DNA of 64,000 bases from Paenibacillus xylaniclasticus (GCF_004001065.1 NZ_BIML01000002.1:248001-312000); one strand, 5' to 3'; counted from the stretch's first letter, positions 45,575 through 55,145 are shown. The notes: generated from the sequence alone by a model not told the origin. Program-made: numbers and translations.

Positions 45575-46093
45575 ATGAAACAAGGACTGAAAACGAAGAT
45601 CGCACTTGCGTTGATGGCCGTGAGCCTTCCTGCTGCCGCATTATTGAATGATGCCAGCTATGCCGCATCTGCCTCATCCCTGGACGCGAAACGTGAGAAG
45701 GTTGTTCAAACCGCCCTTTCTCTTAAAAATAAAGTTCAATATGTACACTGGTCCCAGCGTCAAGAGAATGTGGCTCCATATAAAACGGACTGCTCCGGCT
45801 ACACATATCTCGTATATCGTCTTGCTAATGTAGGCGTTAAGCTTGTGAACCGCGACGATGATGATCAAGCGAAGGTCGGCCAAAGTGTGTCATGGGGCAA
45901 CTTTAAGAAGGGCGATCTGATCTTCTTCTGGCTGAACCCGAACAACAAGAAAGATGTCGGCCATGTTGCGATCTATATGGGTAACGGAAAAATCATCCAT
46001 AACGCCGGTACGAAGAACGACGTCATTATATCGAACCTGAACAGCAGCTACTGGAAATCGAGATTTATTAATGCACGCCGCGTCATTTATTAA
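45575..46093 (+). CDS. NlpC/P60 cell-wall hydrolase
   Basis: A 172-residue secreted endopeptidase. Signal peptide with AYAASA near residue 30; catalytic Cys73 in TDCSGYTYLVY, His130 in VGHVAIYMG and His142 in KIIHNAG form the NlpC/P60 triad. It cleaves peptide cross-links in peptidoglycan. The ATG at 45575 follows AAAGGGAG; no upstream ydaO-type riboswitch is visible. There are no other domains, so attachment to the wall is not obvious. Confidence 0.92.
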   Translation: MKQGLKTKIALALMAVSLPAAALLNDASYAASASSLDAKREKVVQTALSLKNKVQYVHWSQRQENVAPYKTDCSGYTYLVYRLANVGVKLVNRDDDDQAKVGQSVSWGNFKKGDLIFFWLNPNNKKDVGHVAIYMGNGKIIHNAGTKNDVIISNLNSSYWKSRFINARRVIY

Positions 46094-46124
46094 TCCACCG
46101 CACACCTCAGTGCACACCAATCAT

Positions 46125-46163
46125 AAGCCACCCTGCACTCGATCTAGAGCTGCGGGGCGGCTT
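46125..46163. terminator. terminator between the NlpC and CapA-like genes
   Basis: AAGCC-A-CCCTGC pairs with GCGGG-C-GGCTT (one mismatch, U-G pairs) between the two convergent genes. Confidence 0.6.
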
Positions 46164-46191
46164 GCTTTGCATTACTATTACCTAACTAAGC

Positions 46192-47295
46192 TTAGATGAC
46201 AACGATTTCCGGGGCATCACATTGACATTTCAAATGCTTCTTTACATGCTCATAGCTCGCCTTCATCCGCGCCCATTCCGCACTTCTGCGGCTAGCTTCA
46301 CTCTTCACCGTCTCGCCAAGCGGCACAACCCGAAACACGCTGCGCGGACCGACGCGTGATATACGCACCCATGTCGGTATACATTCCACCTTCATGATCC
46401 GGATGGTCCCGTCGTCTTCCTTCCGAATACTCAGCCTAGTTATTAGCCCTGTCAACGTATGATCGTTACGATATAACCGGGTTGATATAAAGTTACCCAG
46501 CGAATAGATTGCAAACTTCTGTTTCGTCAACGAGTCTTTCGTCTGATAAAACAACGCAGGCTGTATGACGTGAGAGTGGGCTCCAAGAATAATGTCCGCC
46601 CCGCTTCGAAGCATAAGCTGCGTCAGCTGCTTCTGCCGCTCGATCGGCCACATGCTGTATTCCCGGCCGACATGTATACATACAATAACGAGATCGACCT
46701 TTTGTGCTTTCAGCTTTTTAATATCGCTTACGATTTTGTTCGGTTGAATAAGATTAACCGCCCAAGCTCGACCCTTGGGCACCGGTATCTTGTTCGTCGT
46801 CTTCGTGTATGCAAGTACACCAATACGGATTCCCTTCACCTCTTGGATGAGAAAACGGTGCGATTCCGCCTCCGTACGGTATGTCCCCGTATGCGCAATG
46901 CCGACGTTGTCCAGAACGTCGAGTGTTCGCTTTAAGCCTGCAATTCCGCAATCCATACAATGATTGTTCGCGGTTGATACGGCGTTAAAGCCTAAATTTT
47001 TCAGCGTGTCGGCGAACTGGTCCGGGCAGTTAAACATCGGCCAGCCGGTTCGCGGATTTCTTTTTACGATAGAATAGGTTTTTTCGAGCATCGCTTTGGT
47101 CGGGTTGCGCCCGGCTCCTGAGAACGTCGTCTCCAGGTTGCCGATCGTATAGTCCGCCTCCCGTAAGTATGGCGCTACCTGCTCAAATATTTTATCGAAG
47201 GAATATTGGTTACCTCCTGCAACCCGGGCAGAATTAATAATCCGCGTCTTCATCAGAAAATCTCCAACTGCGGCTATCGTAATGTCCGTGCTCAT
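46192..47295 (-). CDS. CapA-family metallophosphoesterase
   Basis: A 367-residue CapA/PgsA-type protein: VGDFLMKTRII near the start, GNLETTFSGA, NHCMDCG in the NNH block and GAHSHVIQ near residue 240, which match the calcineurin-like phosphatase motifs of the poly-gamma-glutamate biosynthesis family. No signal peptide is evident and no pgsBC genes are nearby, so the role may differ from capsule synthesis. GGAG precedes the ATG. C-terminal 60 residues are basic and Cys-containing (HLKCQCDAPE). Confidence 0.85.
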   Translation of the reverse strand: MSTDITIAAVGDFLMKTRIINSARVAGGNQYSFDKIFEQVAPYLREADYTIGNLETTFSGAGRNPTKAMLEKTYSIVKRNPRTGWPMFNCPDQFADTLKNLGFNAVSTANNHCMDCGIAGLKRTLDVLDNVGIAHTGTYRTEAESHRFLIQEVKGIRIGVLAYTKTTNKIPVPKGRAWAVNLIQPNKIVSDIKKLKAQKVDLVIVCIHVGREYSMWPIERQKQLTQLMLRSGADIILGAHSHVIQPALFYQTKDSLTKQKFAIYSLGNFISTRLYRNDHTLTGLITRLSIRKEDDGTIRIMKVECIPTWVRISRVGPRSVFRVVPLGETVKSEASRRSAEWARMKASYEHVKKHLKCQCDAPEIVVI

Positions 47296-47575
47296 ATGTC
47301 AACTCCGTTCTAAGCTTTTACAGGTCTAATGGAGATCTAACCTTCACCTGCAAGAGCGAGGGGCATAGGTCTATAGCTAGCATATGACCAACGGCGAACA
47401 TCCGGTATCGGATAGACGCCTATCTTTTTCACCCATGTACAGCACGATCATAGATACCGCGCCTTTTGTCCACTTACAGCAAAAAGACATGCATACCTAA
47501 ATGTCGCACAAATACGTTCACGATACGTATAAGGCTCCATCCCAGTTATGCATGCCTTCCTGCATCCATCAATAA

Positions 47576-48631
47576 TTAACCTTTAACAACCTTCGTATAT
47601 GTACTGTTCGTCGTGATATAGACGGTCTTTCCGTTCATTTTCACTTCATACCAATAGGAATTCACTTTGCGCACAAGCTCCGCCTTCTGGCCGAGCTGGA
47701 GACGGCCGACTGTCGAGCTGCTTGACTTCGCGCCCGCTTTCAACGATACCCAGCCTTTCTTCGTCATTACATATTGCTGTTGACTATTGCTCGAACTAGA
47801 GCCAGAGCTAGGCTTGGTCGTTTCTACTGGCGTCGTCGCAGCCGGAGGATTTACTGCCTCTTCGCTGCCTGTGCCTGCTGGAACCGTTCCAGTCCACTTC
47901 GGAACTTCCTTCTGCGGAGGGAGAACGTACTGCTTCGGAATTGTTGGCGCTTTCACGGTCTTGCCTGCCATACCGGTGAATGCTGCTTCAGGCAGCACGC
48001 GCTGAGCGGAGTGGAAGTTCTCGCCCCACCAATATTGCCATCCGTCGACTGTTCCGAGCGCTGTTGGGTTACCGTCTCCTCGCGTCCCGATAACGACAGG
48101 CTGTCCATCGCGGTTCGTCCCCATATAGATCGCGACATGCATAATGTGATCGGTTTCCTGGAAGGTAATAATATCGCCGATTTTAAGGTTTTCGACGCCC
48201 GTTAACTGCCATTTGCCGTTCACTTTCTTCTTGCCGACGCCAGCTACCTTCGTACCGACCGAATTGTAATTCGCCGAAGTGCCGGTAATGTTATACCCCA
48301 TGTCGCCGTATACAAGCCGCGTAAAGCCGGAGCAATCCTCATAACCGTACTTGCCATATGCGTCTGTACCGTGACCATATATGAAGTAACCATTTTCCAT
48401 ATACCATATTGCTCGTTCCACAACCTCGTATGCAAGCGTCCCTCTCATGCTTACATACTTCGTACGAAAGTCTGCCACATTATATAGCTCATCCTTCACG
48501 TAACTATCCGCATTAATGTACTTGTTATACTTCGCCACAGCACTGGAAGTCGTATAGCTTGTTGCAGCGAATGCCATGCCCGAAGCGCTAAGCGATAACG
48601 CCAGTGTCAGTGCCACGATTTTCTTCTTCAT
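47576..48631 (-). CDS. NlpC/P60 hydrolase with C-terminal SH3b domain
   Basis: A 351-residue secreted protein. A signal peptide (MKKKIVALTLALSLSASGMAFA) is followed by an N-terminal domain of about 65 residues, an NlpC/P60 domain with Cys in EDCSGFTRLVY and His in MHVAIYMGT, a Pro/Thr/Ser-rich linker (PPAATTPVETTKPSSG) and an SH3b domain (WVSLKAGAKSSSSTVGRLQLGQ...). This is a typical wall-binding endopeptidase layout. The ATG at 48631 follows AGGAG. The 280-base gap upstream of the CapA gene shows nothing clear. Confidence 0.9.
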   Translation of the reverse strand: MKKKIVALTLALSLSASGMAFAATSYTTSSAVAKYNKYINADSYVKDELYNVADFRTKYVSMRGTLAYEVVERAIWYMENGYFIYGHGTDAYGKYGYEDCSGFTRLVYGDMGYNITGTSANYNSVGTKVAGVGKKKVNGKWQLTGVENLKIGDIITFQETDHIMHVAIYMGTNRDGQPVVIGTRGDGNPTALGTVDGWQYWWGENFHSAQRVLPEAAFTGMAGKTVKAPTIPKQYVLPPQKEVPKWTGTVPAGTGSEEAVNPPAATTPVETTKPSSGSSSSNSQQQYVMTKKGWVSLKAGAKSSSSTVGRLQLGQKAELVRKVNSYWYEVKMNGKTVYITTNSTYTKVVKG

Positions 48632-48742
48632 ACAACAACAACTCCTATCTGGGATGTACCACCATAATAGCATGAAGAATTCGGCACATTCACTGGTACA
48701 TTACACCAATAGTGCTTAGATTGTAACCTTTTGGAACAAAAG

Positions 48743-48774
48743 TGAAGCGCGTTTTCCACCGAAAACACGCTTCA
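48743..48774 (-). terminator. terminator of the first YheC/YheD gene
   Basis: TGAAGCG-C-GTTTTC and GAAAAC-A-CGCTTCA; it lies 5 bases after the stop at 48779 on the minus strand, tail CTTTTG. Confidence 0.7.
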
Positions 48775-48778
48775 TTCA

Positions 48779-49825
48779 TCATTTGCCGCACGTAAGATAC
48801 CGGGCATATTCGAATGGATGCTGCAAGCATCTTTCCCATGCCTTACGGCCGTAAACTCGGCGCATAATTGATTTTCCAGGCTTAATATTGATTTCAATCA
48901 GCCACAGCTTTCCGCTTCGGTCGACCGCCAGATCGATTCCGAGCTCGAACAGCCGGGATTTGTATGATTTTTCTATATAAGGCGGAATATATTCCGCGAC
49001 CTCGACAATAGAGCTTGCGAGTGCCTTACTGCTGTCCTCGCCGAATTGCTTCTCCAAATACGCTTGAACCTCGTGAGCATGGCCTCCGCTCTTAATATTT
49101 GACGTGATGCTGTCGTTCTTGCCTTCGCGTATGGCCATGCCGCTCAACTGCCACTTCCCTTCCCCATTCTTCTGCATTAACGCTCGAATATCGAATACTT
49201 GACCTTCCTTGCTGCGTATATCGATCCACTTCTGCATGACATATCTGCCTTGCTGCAAAATCCCTTTAACATAAGTGATCATTCCAGCATACGACAGATT
49301 AAGCGCCGCCTTGCCGTTCGTCTGCACTTTGTATGTTCGGTTATTATTATCCGTGAAGCGTATAATTCCCCGACCACCCCAGCCGTTTATCGGCTTTAAC
49401 ATAACGCTTCCATGCTTATGCAGGAAAGCGGCGAATTGGGATGACGACCGCGCCTGCACGGTCGGAAGCAAGTACGGCTTTAAATAGTCGGATGCCTTAA
49501 GATGCTTCTGAATCCGACACTTGTTGCCCAGGCCATAGCCCGTAAATTGGAGCGCCGGACACTGCTTCACCTTCGACGCCTTCCACATATCCGCCTCATT
49601 GTAAAAACCGATGTCAATGTTGATGCGAGGAAACGCAACCGACTTTCGTACCCAGCTGCCGCCTTGATAAATATACCCGTTTACTCGCTGCCGTTTCATA
49701 TCGACATCGCTTGGGGTATACATAATAACACCATCAAAATTTTCAGCCTTGGCAGATACGACGTAACGATGAAATCTGCTTGGACGCGATACCCGATGTG
49801 TCATGATTCCCAAATAATTGTGCAT
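48779..49825 (-). CDS. YheC/YheD-like spore-coat ATP-grasp protein
   Basis: A 348-residue member of the YheC/YheD family, endospore coat-associated proteins with an ATP-grasp fold. The N-terminal part reads HNYLGIMTHRVSRPSRFHR; ATP-grasp elements include VMLKPINGWGGRGIIRF (near residue 140), QKWIDIRSKEGQVFDIRALMQ and the C-terminal metal site LWLIEINIKPGKS. The start follows AGGTGA. A second, shorter relative diverges from it (50061). The amino-acid ligase activity proposed for such folds is unproven. Confidence 0.85.
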   Translation of the reverse strand: MHNYLGIMTHRVSRPSRFHRYVVSAKAENFDGVIMYTPSDVDMKRQRVNGYIYQGGSWVRKSVAFPRINIDIGFYNEADMWKASKVKQCPALQFTGYGLGNKCRIQKHLKASDYLKPYLLPTVQARSSSQFAAFLHKHGSVMLKPINGWGGRGIIRFTDNNNRTYKVQTNGKAALNLSYAGMITYVKGILQQGRYVMQKWIDIRSKEGQVFDIRALMQKNGEGKWQLSGMAIREGKNDSITSNIKSGGHAHEVQAYLEKQFGEDSSKALASSIVEVAEYIPPYIEKSYKSRLFELGIDLAVDRSGKLWLIEINIKPGKSIMRRVYGRKAWERCLQHPFEYARYLTCGK

Positions 49826-50060
49826 GCCGTACAGTCACCTGTTCCTTTCGAGATCAGATCGGTTACTACAGCTCATTAAAATTTCTTCATATGATATGTC
49901 AATTAATCGTGGCTAGTATAAACGAATGCCTACCCGTATTCATGCCCACGCTAGGTACGCATCGTTCCTTGGCGGAATACGATATACAACGTAGTGTGTG
50001 GCGGCCTATTGGACTATGAGGGCAGCTTAGCTTATTAAGCAACGGAGGAGATCCCTGCAT

Positions 50061-50822
50061 ATGAAGGCCAAACAAATTCGATATCCCGGCAGAAAATGGT
50101 TGAAGCATGAGGCGCTATGGGCTTATCCGAATCTCCGGGAATATTTGCCCGATACGATGCTCTTTAGCCAGCAGGCTTTTATCGATATGATTGAACGGCA
50201 TAAAGTTGTATTCGTTAAGCCTGATCTGGGAATGCAGGGAAAAGGAATCATGAAGGTGTCCACGATTAGTGAGAAAGGTGGCGGCTACATGATCCGTACC
50301 GAGGATAACGCTTACGCCTATCGGCATGTTCATAACGCAGCTAAGAAGCTTGCACAGCTAATCGGACAACAGCGTTATCTCGTACAGCAGGGTATCGATC
50401 TCATCCAACTAAAGGGTAAGCCGGTTGACTTTCGGGCGCTTCTTCACATTAAGCCAGACGGAAACTGGCGTTTTTTCGGAGTGATGGGAAAGCTTGCGGC
50501 GCCTAATCAAATTGTGACGAATTACAGCAACGGTGGACGCGCGATTCAGCTGCACCAGGCGCTCGGCGTGTCTGTAGACGAAAGCCGCGAATGGGAGCAG
50601 CGGATTAAGCAGCTTTCCGACGAAATTGCAGCAGCAATGAAGAAAAGCTTTCCTCGTATTACGGAGCTTGGCTTAGACCTAGCCATTGACCGCAACAAAC
50701 AGATTTGGCTGCTGGAGGCTAACACGAAGCCGCATTACCGCTTATTCCGTCATCACTCGAATCCTAATCTGTTCGCCAAGATTGCCTCTTCAGCCAAATC
50801 GATTCGTTCAGGCGGCGCTTAA
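50061..50822 (+). CDS. short YheC/YheD-like ATP-grasp protein
   Basis: A 253-residue paralogue of the 348-residue neighbour. It lacks the N-terminal pre-grasp domain and starts with WLKHEALWAYPNLREYLPDT; the ATP-grasp part is complete (VFVKPDLGMQGKGIMKV, VQQGIDLIQLKGKPVDFRALLH, LDLAIDRNKQIWLLEANTKPH). GGAGGAG precedes the ATG. The pair is divergent from a 235-base region that may hold two sporulation promoters, though I found no clear SigE or SigK boxes. Confidence 0.82.
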   Translation: MKAKQIRYPGRKWLKHEALWAYPNLREYLPDTMLFSQQAFIDMIERHKVVFVKPDLGMQGKGIMKVSTISEKGGGYMIRTEDNAYAYRHVHNAAKKLAQLIGQQRYLVQQGIDLIQLKGKPVDFRALLHIKPDGNWRFFGVMGKLAAPNQIVTNYSNGGRAIQLHQALGVSVDESREWEQRIKQLSDEIAAAMKKSFPRITELGLDLAIDRNKQIWLLEANTKPHYRLFRHHSNPNLFAKIASSAKSIRSGGA

Positions 50823-50849
50823 CCTAGCATGCCGCTGCTTCCCCTTTGA

Positions 50850-50877
50850 ATGGCGCAGCCTCCTAAGGCTGCGCCAT
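50850..50877 (+). terminator. hairpin after the short YheC/YheD gene
   Basis: ATGGCGCAGCC and GGCTGCGCCAT, an 11-bp perfect stem with a 6-base loop. No T tract follows, so it may be a weak terminator. Confidence 0.55.
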
Positions 50878-50922
50878 CGAAATGAGCAGCAATACTGGTG
50901 CAAAATGGGATTGTCCAGTATA

Positions 50923-50945
50923 ATAGCGGTAATTGAAATCGCTAT
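50923..50945. promoter_or_regulatory. LysR-type operator candidate (T-N11-A like)
   Basis: ATAGCG and CGCTAT around an 11-base centre, 37 bases upstream of the lysR-family gene. The dyad fits the usual LTTR box form. Confidence 0.45.
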
Positions 50946-50981
50946 ATAAGCAATCGATATATTCGACAGGGGATATAAACG

Positions 50982-51881
50982 ATGTCTATGATAAACTTTG
51001 AGCTATATAAAGTATTTTATTTGGCTGCCAAATCCGGAAGCTTGTCGCAAGCAGCCAAGACGTTATTCCTGACACAGCCAAGCGTCAGCCACGCCATCAA
51101 GCAGCTTGAAGAGCATATGGGCGTCACATTATTTATACGCAACGCACGCGGCGTCACGTTGACGCAAGAAGGCAGTGTGCTTTACTCGTATATCGAACAA
51201 GCCTATACGTTCATCACATTAGCGGAAGAGAAAATGGCGGAGTTCAAAAGCATGGATTCAGGTGAGCTTAGAATCGGCGGCAGCGACTCGTTGTTTAAGC
51301 ATTACCTGCTGCCTTATCTGGAGACGTTCCATGAGCATTACCCTGGCGTCGGCATCCATCTAACGCACGGCACGACGCCCGAAATTATTAGCTCACTGAA
51401 GGAAGGCAGTATCGACCTTGGTGTCGTCCGGCTGCCCATAGTTGATCCTCAGCTCGAGGTGAAGGAAGGCATTCAGCTGCAGGACTGTTTTGTTGCGGGG
51501 TCTCGCTTTAACGAGCTGAGAAACCGTACTCTGACGATGGAGCAGCTGACGCAATATCCGATCATTCTATTCTCGCGCAACAGCCGCGCCCGCATGGCCG
51601 TAACGGAGCTGTTCCGAGAGCACGGCTGCGAGCTGAAGCCGGAGATCGAGCTCGGAAGCGTTGATCTATTGATTGAATTTGCACGCAAAGGGCTTGGCAT
51701 TTCGTTCGTCACTCGGGAATTCGTCGCGAAGGAGCTGGAGGAGGGGTCGTTGTTCGAGGTCAAGCTTGATGTGACGCTGCCGCCCTCGAAGGTAGGCATC
51801 ATGACGCTTCGCCACATTCCGCTATCGATTGCGGCAAAAGCATTTATTGAGCGGATTGAACAGCAGACAGTATCACCGTAA
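50982..51881 (+). CDS. LysR-family transcriptional regulator
   Basis: A 299-residue LysR protein: N-terminal HTH (KSGSLSQAAKTLFLTQPSVSHAIKQLEEHMG) followed by a periplasmic-binding-like effector domain starting near residue 88. AGGGGAT precedes the ATG. The target is not evident: the next gene downstream, the copC-like pseudogene, is convergent, and there is no divergent partner. Effector residues do not point to a known ligand. Confidence 0.93.
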   Translation: MSMINFELYKVFYLAAKSGSLSQAAKTLFLTQPSVSHAIKQLEEHMGVTLFIRNARGVTLTQEGSVLYSYIEQAYTFITLAEEKMAEFKSMDSGELRIGGSDSLFKHYLLPYLETFHEHYPGVGIHLTHGTTPEIISSLKEGSIDLGVVRLPIVDPQLEVKEGIQLQDCFVAGSRFNELRNRTLTMEQLTQYPIILFSRNSRARMAVTELFREHGCELKPEIELGSVDLLIEFARKGLGISFVTREFVAKELEEGSLFEVKLDVTLPPSKVGIMTLRHIPLSIAAKAFIERIEQQTVSP

Positions 51882-51902
51882 TACTAGTGAATCGAACTTA
51901 AT

Positions 51903-51940
51903 GGAGCTGTCCGGAGCTCCGTAGACCTCGGCGCAGCTCC
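51903..51940. terminator. possible terminator between lysR and the copC-like gene
   Basis: GGAGCTG and CAGCTCC around a loop that can itself pair; no clear T run. Confidence 0.4.
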
Positions 51941-51963
51941 TCTAACATCAGGTACATCCCAGC

Positions 51964-52539
51964 TTATTGCTTATTCCGCTTTACAATACTTCGGACACCG
52001 AAGACGGCAATGATTACACACACGACGAGTATAGCGATTCCAGCGGTTGACCTGGCGTCAAGCGAAGCCGATGTGCTTGAAGACAATGACAAATCCGCTG
52101 CATCCGCAGCCGTTATCGTCTGAGAAGATGATGCCGAAGCAGCAGACGAGGCAGGCTCAGCATCCGAAGGAGCAGGAGCTTCCGGAATATCAACGACGAA
52201 CGAATATTTACCTTTCACCGAATGAGTATCTTCACCAATTATCGTCCAATTGACGGTATATTTACCGTTCGGGAGCGGCTGCTCCAATCGTCCCGTCATG
52301 CTATCATTGCCGTGCTCGAGGTTAATCGCTAAGCTCTCTCAGGCTTCATTCTGTACATCAATACGGCTATCCTTCTCAATAACTGTATTGAACGTAAGCA
52401 TAATTTCAGTTAACGGCTCCCTGATGACCTCAGATTTGCCTGGTGATGCCTTATGCAGACTTGAATGTGCATACGTCGTGCTAGCCGCTTGCAAACCTAT
52501 GAATAAGACGATACACAATGTCATTCCTAGCTTTCTCAT
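51964..52539 (-). pseudogene. CopC-like copper-binding protein gene interrupted by TGA
   Basis: A frame of 192 codons from an ATG at 52539 (GGAG upstream) encodes an N-terminal signal (MRKLGMTLCIVLFIGLQA), a CopC domain beginning at His25 (YAHSSLHKASPG), and after codon 67 (TGA at 52341-52339) continues in the same frame with ESLAINLEHGNDSM and the rest of the domain (WTIIGEDTHSVKGKYSFVVD), a Ser/Ala-rich linker and a C-terminal membrane segment. CopC proteins bind copper outside the cell. One base change from a sense codon would restore it; programmed read-through is possible but unproven. Confidence 0.75.
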
Positions 52540-52650
52540 CGCTTCCGTCACTCCTTTACACTTACACCTTCCATCATAACATTCCTCTACTCGAAAGCCA
52601 TGACTCCAATGAGCTATACTCTCGCACCACATGACAGCTATTAACGCCCT

Positions 52651-53283
52651 CTATTCAACCTTCTCTCTGTTTGAATAATAATTCGCGAGCAACTTATACT
52701 CGATATGAAGCAGTACCGGAATGAAAATTGACTGTGTAGAATCAGCAATAACACCGAATAATGCTCCCACAATAAAAACAATCGACAGCTTGGATACGCT
52801 TATCCCCTTCGATTGGTCATATTGCAATTGAGCGAAGGCAAATAATAAGGCAGACACAAGAACCGATAACGAAACCTGCACTTCGAACATCTCGATTACG
52901 ACGAATCCGAACGAAGGATTGAGAACCGGGAGCAGAAGGCCTCTAAAAACCACTTCTTGTAATAAAGGAAACACCACAGCCCCAAAAAATATGTTGGTAC
53001 TGCCTGTCGGTTGACAATATACAAAGTGAGAAAGAACTGTATTCACCAGCATGATGATCGCCGCTAATATAAAAACGTTCGTATCGACAACCGGAACCTG
53101 GAATACATATTGATCTTGAATGAGAATGGCTGTGACAATCGCGCCTAATCCCCAAATGCAGATCGAGGTCGTCTCAATCGATTTCACCCGTTTCGATATA
53201 CGAGTCAACACGAGCAGCTTCGTAACGATTCGATATGAAAAAGCTATCCCTACCGCTAGTCCAAGCGAGACCATTTCTACCAC
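52651..53283 (-). CDS. CPBP-family membrane protein with altered motifs
   Basis: A 210-residue polytopic protein of the CPBP (Abi) intramembrane-protease family. The usual EExxxR motif appears as Q109-E110-x3-R114 (PLLQEVVFRG), the FxxxH motif as F148-x3-Q152, and the last motif has His193 but Lys at the position of Asn. The pattern of membrane segments is kept. So the glutamic-acid dyad and one His are lost, and classical protease activity is doubtful. Start is a GTG at 53283 after AGAGGGGTG. Confidence 0.75.
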   Translation of the reverse strand: MVEMVSLGLAVGIAFSYRIVTKLLVLTRISKRVKSIETTSICIWGLGAIVTAILIQDQYVFQVPVVDTNVFILAAIIMLVNTVLSHFVYCQPTGSTNIFFGAVVFPLLQEVVFRGLLLPVLNPSFGFVVIEMFEVQVSLSVLVSALLFAFAQLQYDQSKGISVSKLSIVFIVGALFGVIADSTQSIFIPVLLHIEYKLLANYYSNREKVE

Positions 53284-53433
53284 AGCATCACCCCTCTAAT
53301 GAATCGTGAAGAGCGTATTTTCAATTTACATGAAAATGGTATGGAATGGTCTCGACTTTTTTAATAAAACACTTAGTAAATTAAACGAATTATACCAATT
53401 TAAACATCAAATTGTAATCTTGTATCAGATAAA

Positions 53434-54984
53434 CTATCGATTTATATCGGAATCTATCACCTTATACTCAAAGCTGCTAAAGTCAGCAATCCCACCGATT
53501 TCCTCCGTGGAATAGAGAAACAGCCCAATCCGGCAGCCCATAAAATGATCCAGCTTATATATCATTCGATGAGCGGCTCCAAGCTGCTTCCACTGCCCAT
53601 CTTCTTCATAAAAAAATGTGCATTCGTCTTGATTGGAAACAAAATCGCCATACGCTTTGAGCGTAACCTTAGGGCTGCGAACCGGAATACGCTCGAGCTC
53701 TGTACCCGGTTGATCATCAACCAGATTTCCGAATATGGACAGGTCATCGGTCTGCCTTGCGACCATCGCCAAGTAATATTGCCCCGCTTCCCGAGTTAGC
53801 GCGATCAGGCCGTATGTGCCAATCAGGAAACATATGCCGGCATAGTCTCCGTCATTCAGTCCGCTGCCGTCGATCGTCACCACCGCTTCGCAGGCCGGCC
53901 CCATTGCTCTCTGAGTGAGCGTATTGACGGCAAAGGTCAGATTCGGGCTAATCGTCCCAGACCGAATCCGATACGCGTCAGGCTTGTCCGTTACCGACCA
54001 ATAAAGATTATTCGGAGTATGATTCCATTGCCATACGTCTTTCAATCGGACATTGCCATTCTCATCCGGCGTATAACGAAATGCGTCGCTATCAACGAGC
54101 GGCTTGTACACATATCCCGGTCTAGTACTCGGAATGTCAATCGTGTTCGGCGCTTCCTTCGCAAATACCGGAAACCCGTTCGTAAAGACGAGCGGCACGA
54201 GAACCGGAATGCGACCGACCGCACCATGATCCTGAAACAATACCGCATAATATTGCCCATCGGGTGTATCTACGATCCCGCCTTGGGCAACACCAGAATT
54301 GAAATATCCCATATCGTCATTAAATACGTCGCCCCCGGCGAACTCACCCTCTAACGAGTCTGCTGCGTAGCAAGCCTGAGTTCGGCGACCGGCAGCTTTG
54401 GTCATATGGATGAGAAATACGTAATAGATGCCGTTGATCTTGTACACATGGGCGCCTTCATAACCGAGGTAGCAGTCCTGCCGCTCTCGAACAATGATCC
54501 GGTGAAGTCCGCCAGGCTTAGGCCCGGACAAATCCTCCTTCAGCTCTGTAGCGTATATCTCGGTATTGCCATAGATCAGATAGACACGGTCATCGTCATC
54601 GAATAGCAAAGAGCAGTCATGGTAAAACCCATCGATATATTGCTTAGTCCAAGGACCATTAATATGGGATGCCGTATAAAGATAAGTTCGACGGGTATCG
54701 TTCGCAACAAAACAGACATAAAATTTCCCTTTGTGATAACGAAGGCTTGCCGCCCACATGCCTTGTCCGTAAATATGCCGGCCGCCTTCCAGCCGCTGCG
54801 CAGGCGTATTGTCTAGTACATCGTACACATATGTCGCCGTCTCCCAATGAATCAAGTCGTACGAACGCAGAATAACACAGCCCGGCATCATATGCATCGT
54901 CGTACTCACCATATAATAAGTATCGTCGACTCGTATAACATCGCAATCAGGATAATCAGCCCAAATGATCGGATTAGCATGCAT
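53434..54984 (-). CDS. glycoside hydrolase family 43 enzyme
   Basis: A 516-residue GH43 protein, probably beta-xylosidase or arabinofuranosidase. Base Asp10 in NPIIWADYPD, the Asp in YIDGFYHDCSLLFDDDD and the acid Glu in GYEGAHVYK match the five-blade propeller active site. A C-terminal concanavalin-like GH43_C2 domain (from about residue 325) completes it. No signal peptide, so it acts inside the cell on imported oligosaccharides. AGGAGGAG with 8-base spacing. It lies beside the copper genes, not in the sugar cluster. Confidence 0.93.
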   Translation of the reverse strand: MHANPIIWADYPDCDVIRVDDTYYMVSTTMHMMPGCVILRSYDLIHWETATYVYDVLDNTPAQRLEGGRHIYGQGMWAASLRYHKGKFYVCFVANDTRRTYLYTASHINGPWTKQYIDGFYHDCSLLFDDDDRVYLIYGNTEIYATELKEDLSGPKPGGLHRIIVRERQDCYLGYEGAHVYKINGIYYVFLIHMTKAAGRRTQACYAADSLEGEFAGGDVFNDDMGYFNSGVAQGGIVDTPDGQYYAVLFQDHGAVGRIPVLVPLVFTNGFPVFAKEAPNTIDIPSTRPGYVYKPLVDSDAFRYTPDENGNVRLKDVWQWNHTPNNLYWSVTDKPDAYRIRSGTISPNLTFAVNTLTQRAMGPACEAVVTIDGSGLNDGDYAGICFLIGTYGLIALTREAGQYYLAMVARQTDDLSIFGNLVDDQPGTELERIPVRSPKVTLKAYGDFVSNQDECTFFYEEDGQWKQLGAAHRMIYKLDHFMGCRIGLFLYSTEEIGGIADFSSFEYKVIDSDINR

Positions 54985-55145
54985 GTACGGTTCTCCTCCT
55001 GCCAGTCGCTCATGATAGAATATTTTATAGATGAAATTATAAAAGAGCGCTGAGCATTTCTCCAGACATTTCCGTCAGATCGCCGGCTGCATCCCCTACG
55101 AAGTCCCTCCAATCGACCTTCTAGTATTATGTTGTTATACCGAAA

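Noticed and set aside
52339-52341. TGA in the copC-like gene as a selenocysteine codon
   Set aside because: No SECIS-like hairpin follows, and CopC proteins are not selenoproteins; a mutation or plain nonsense codon is simpler.
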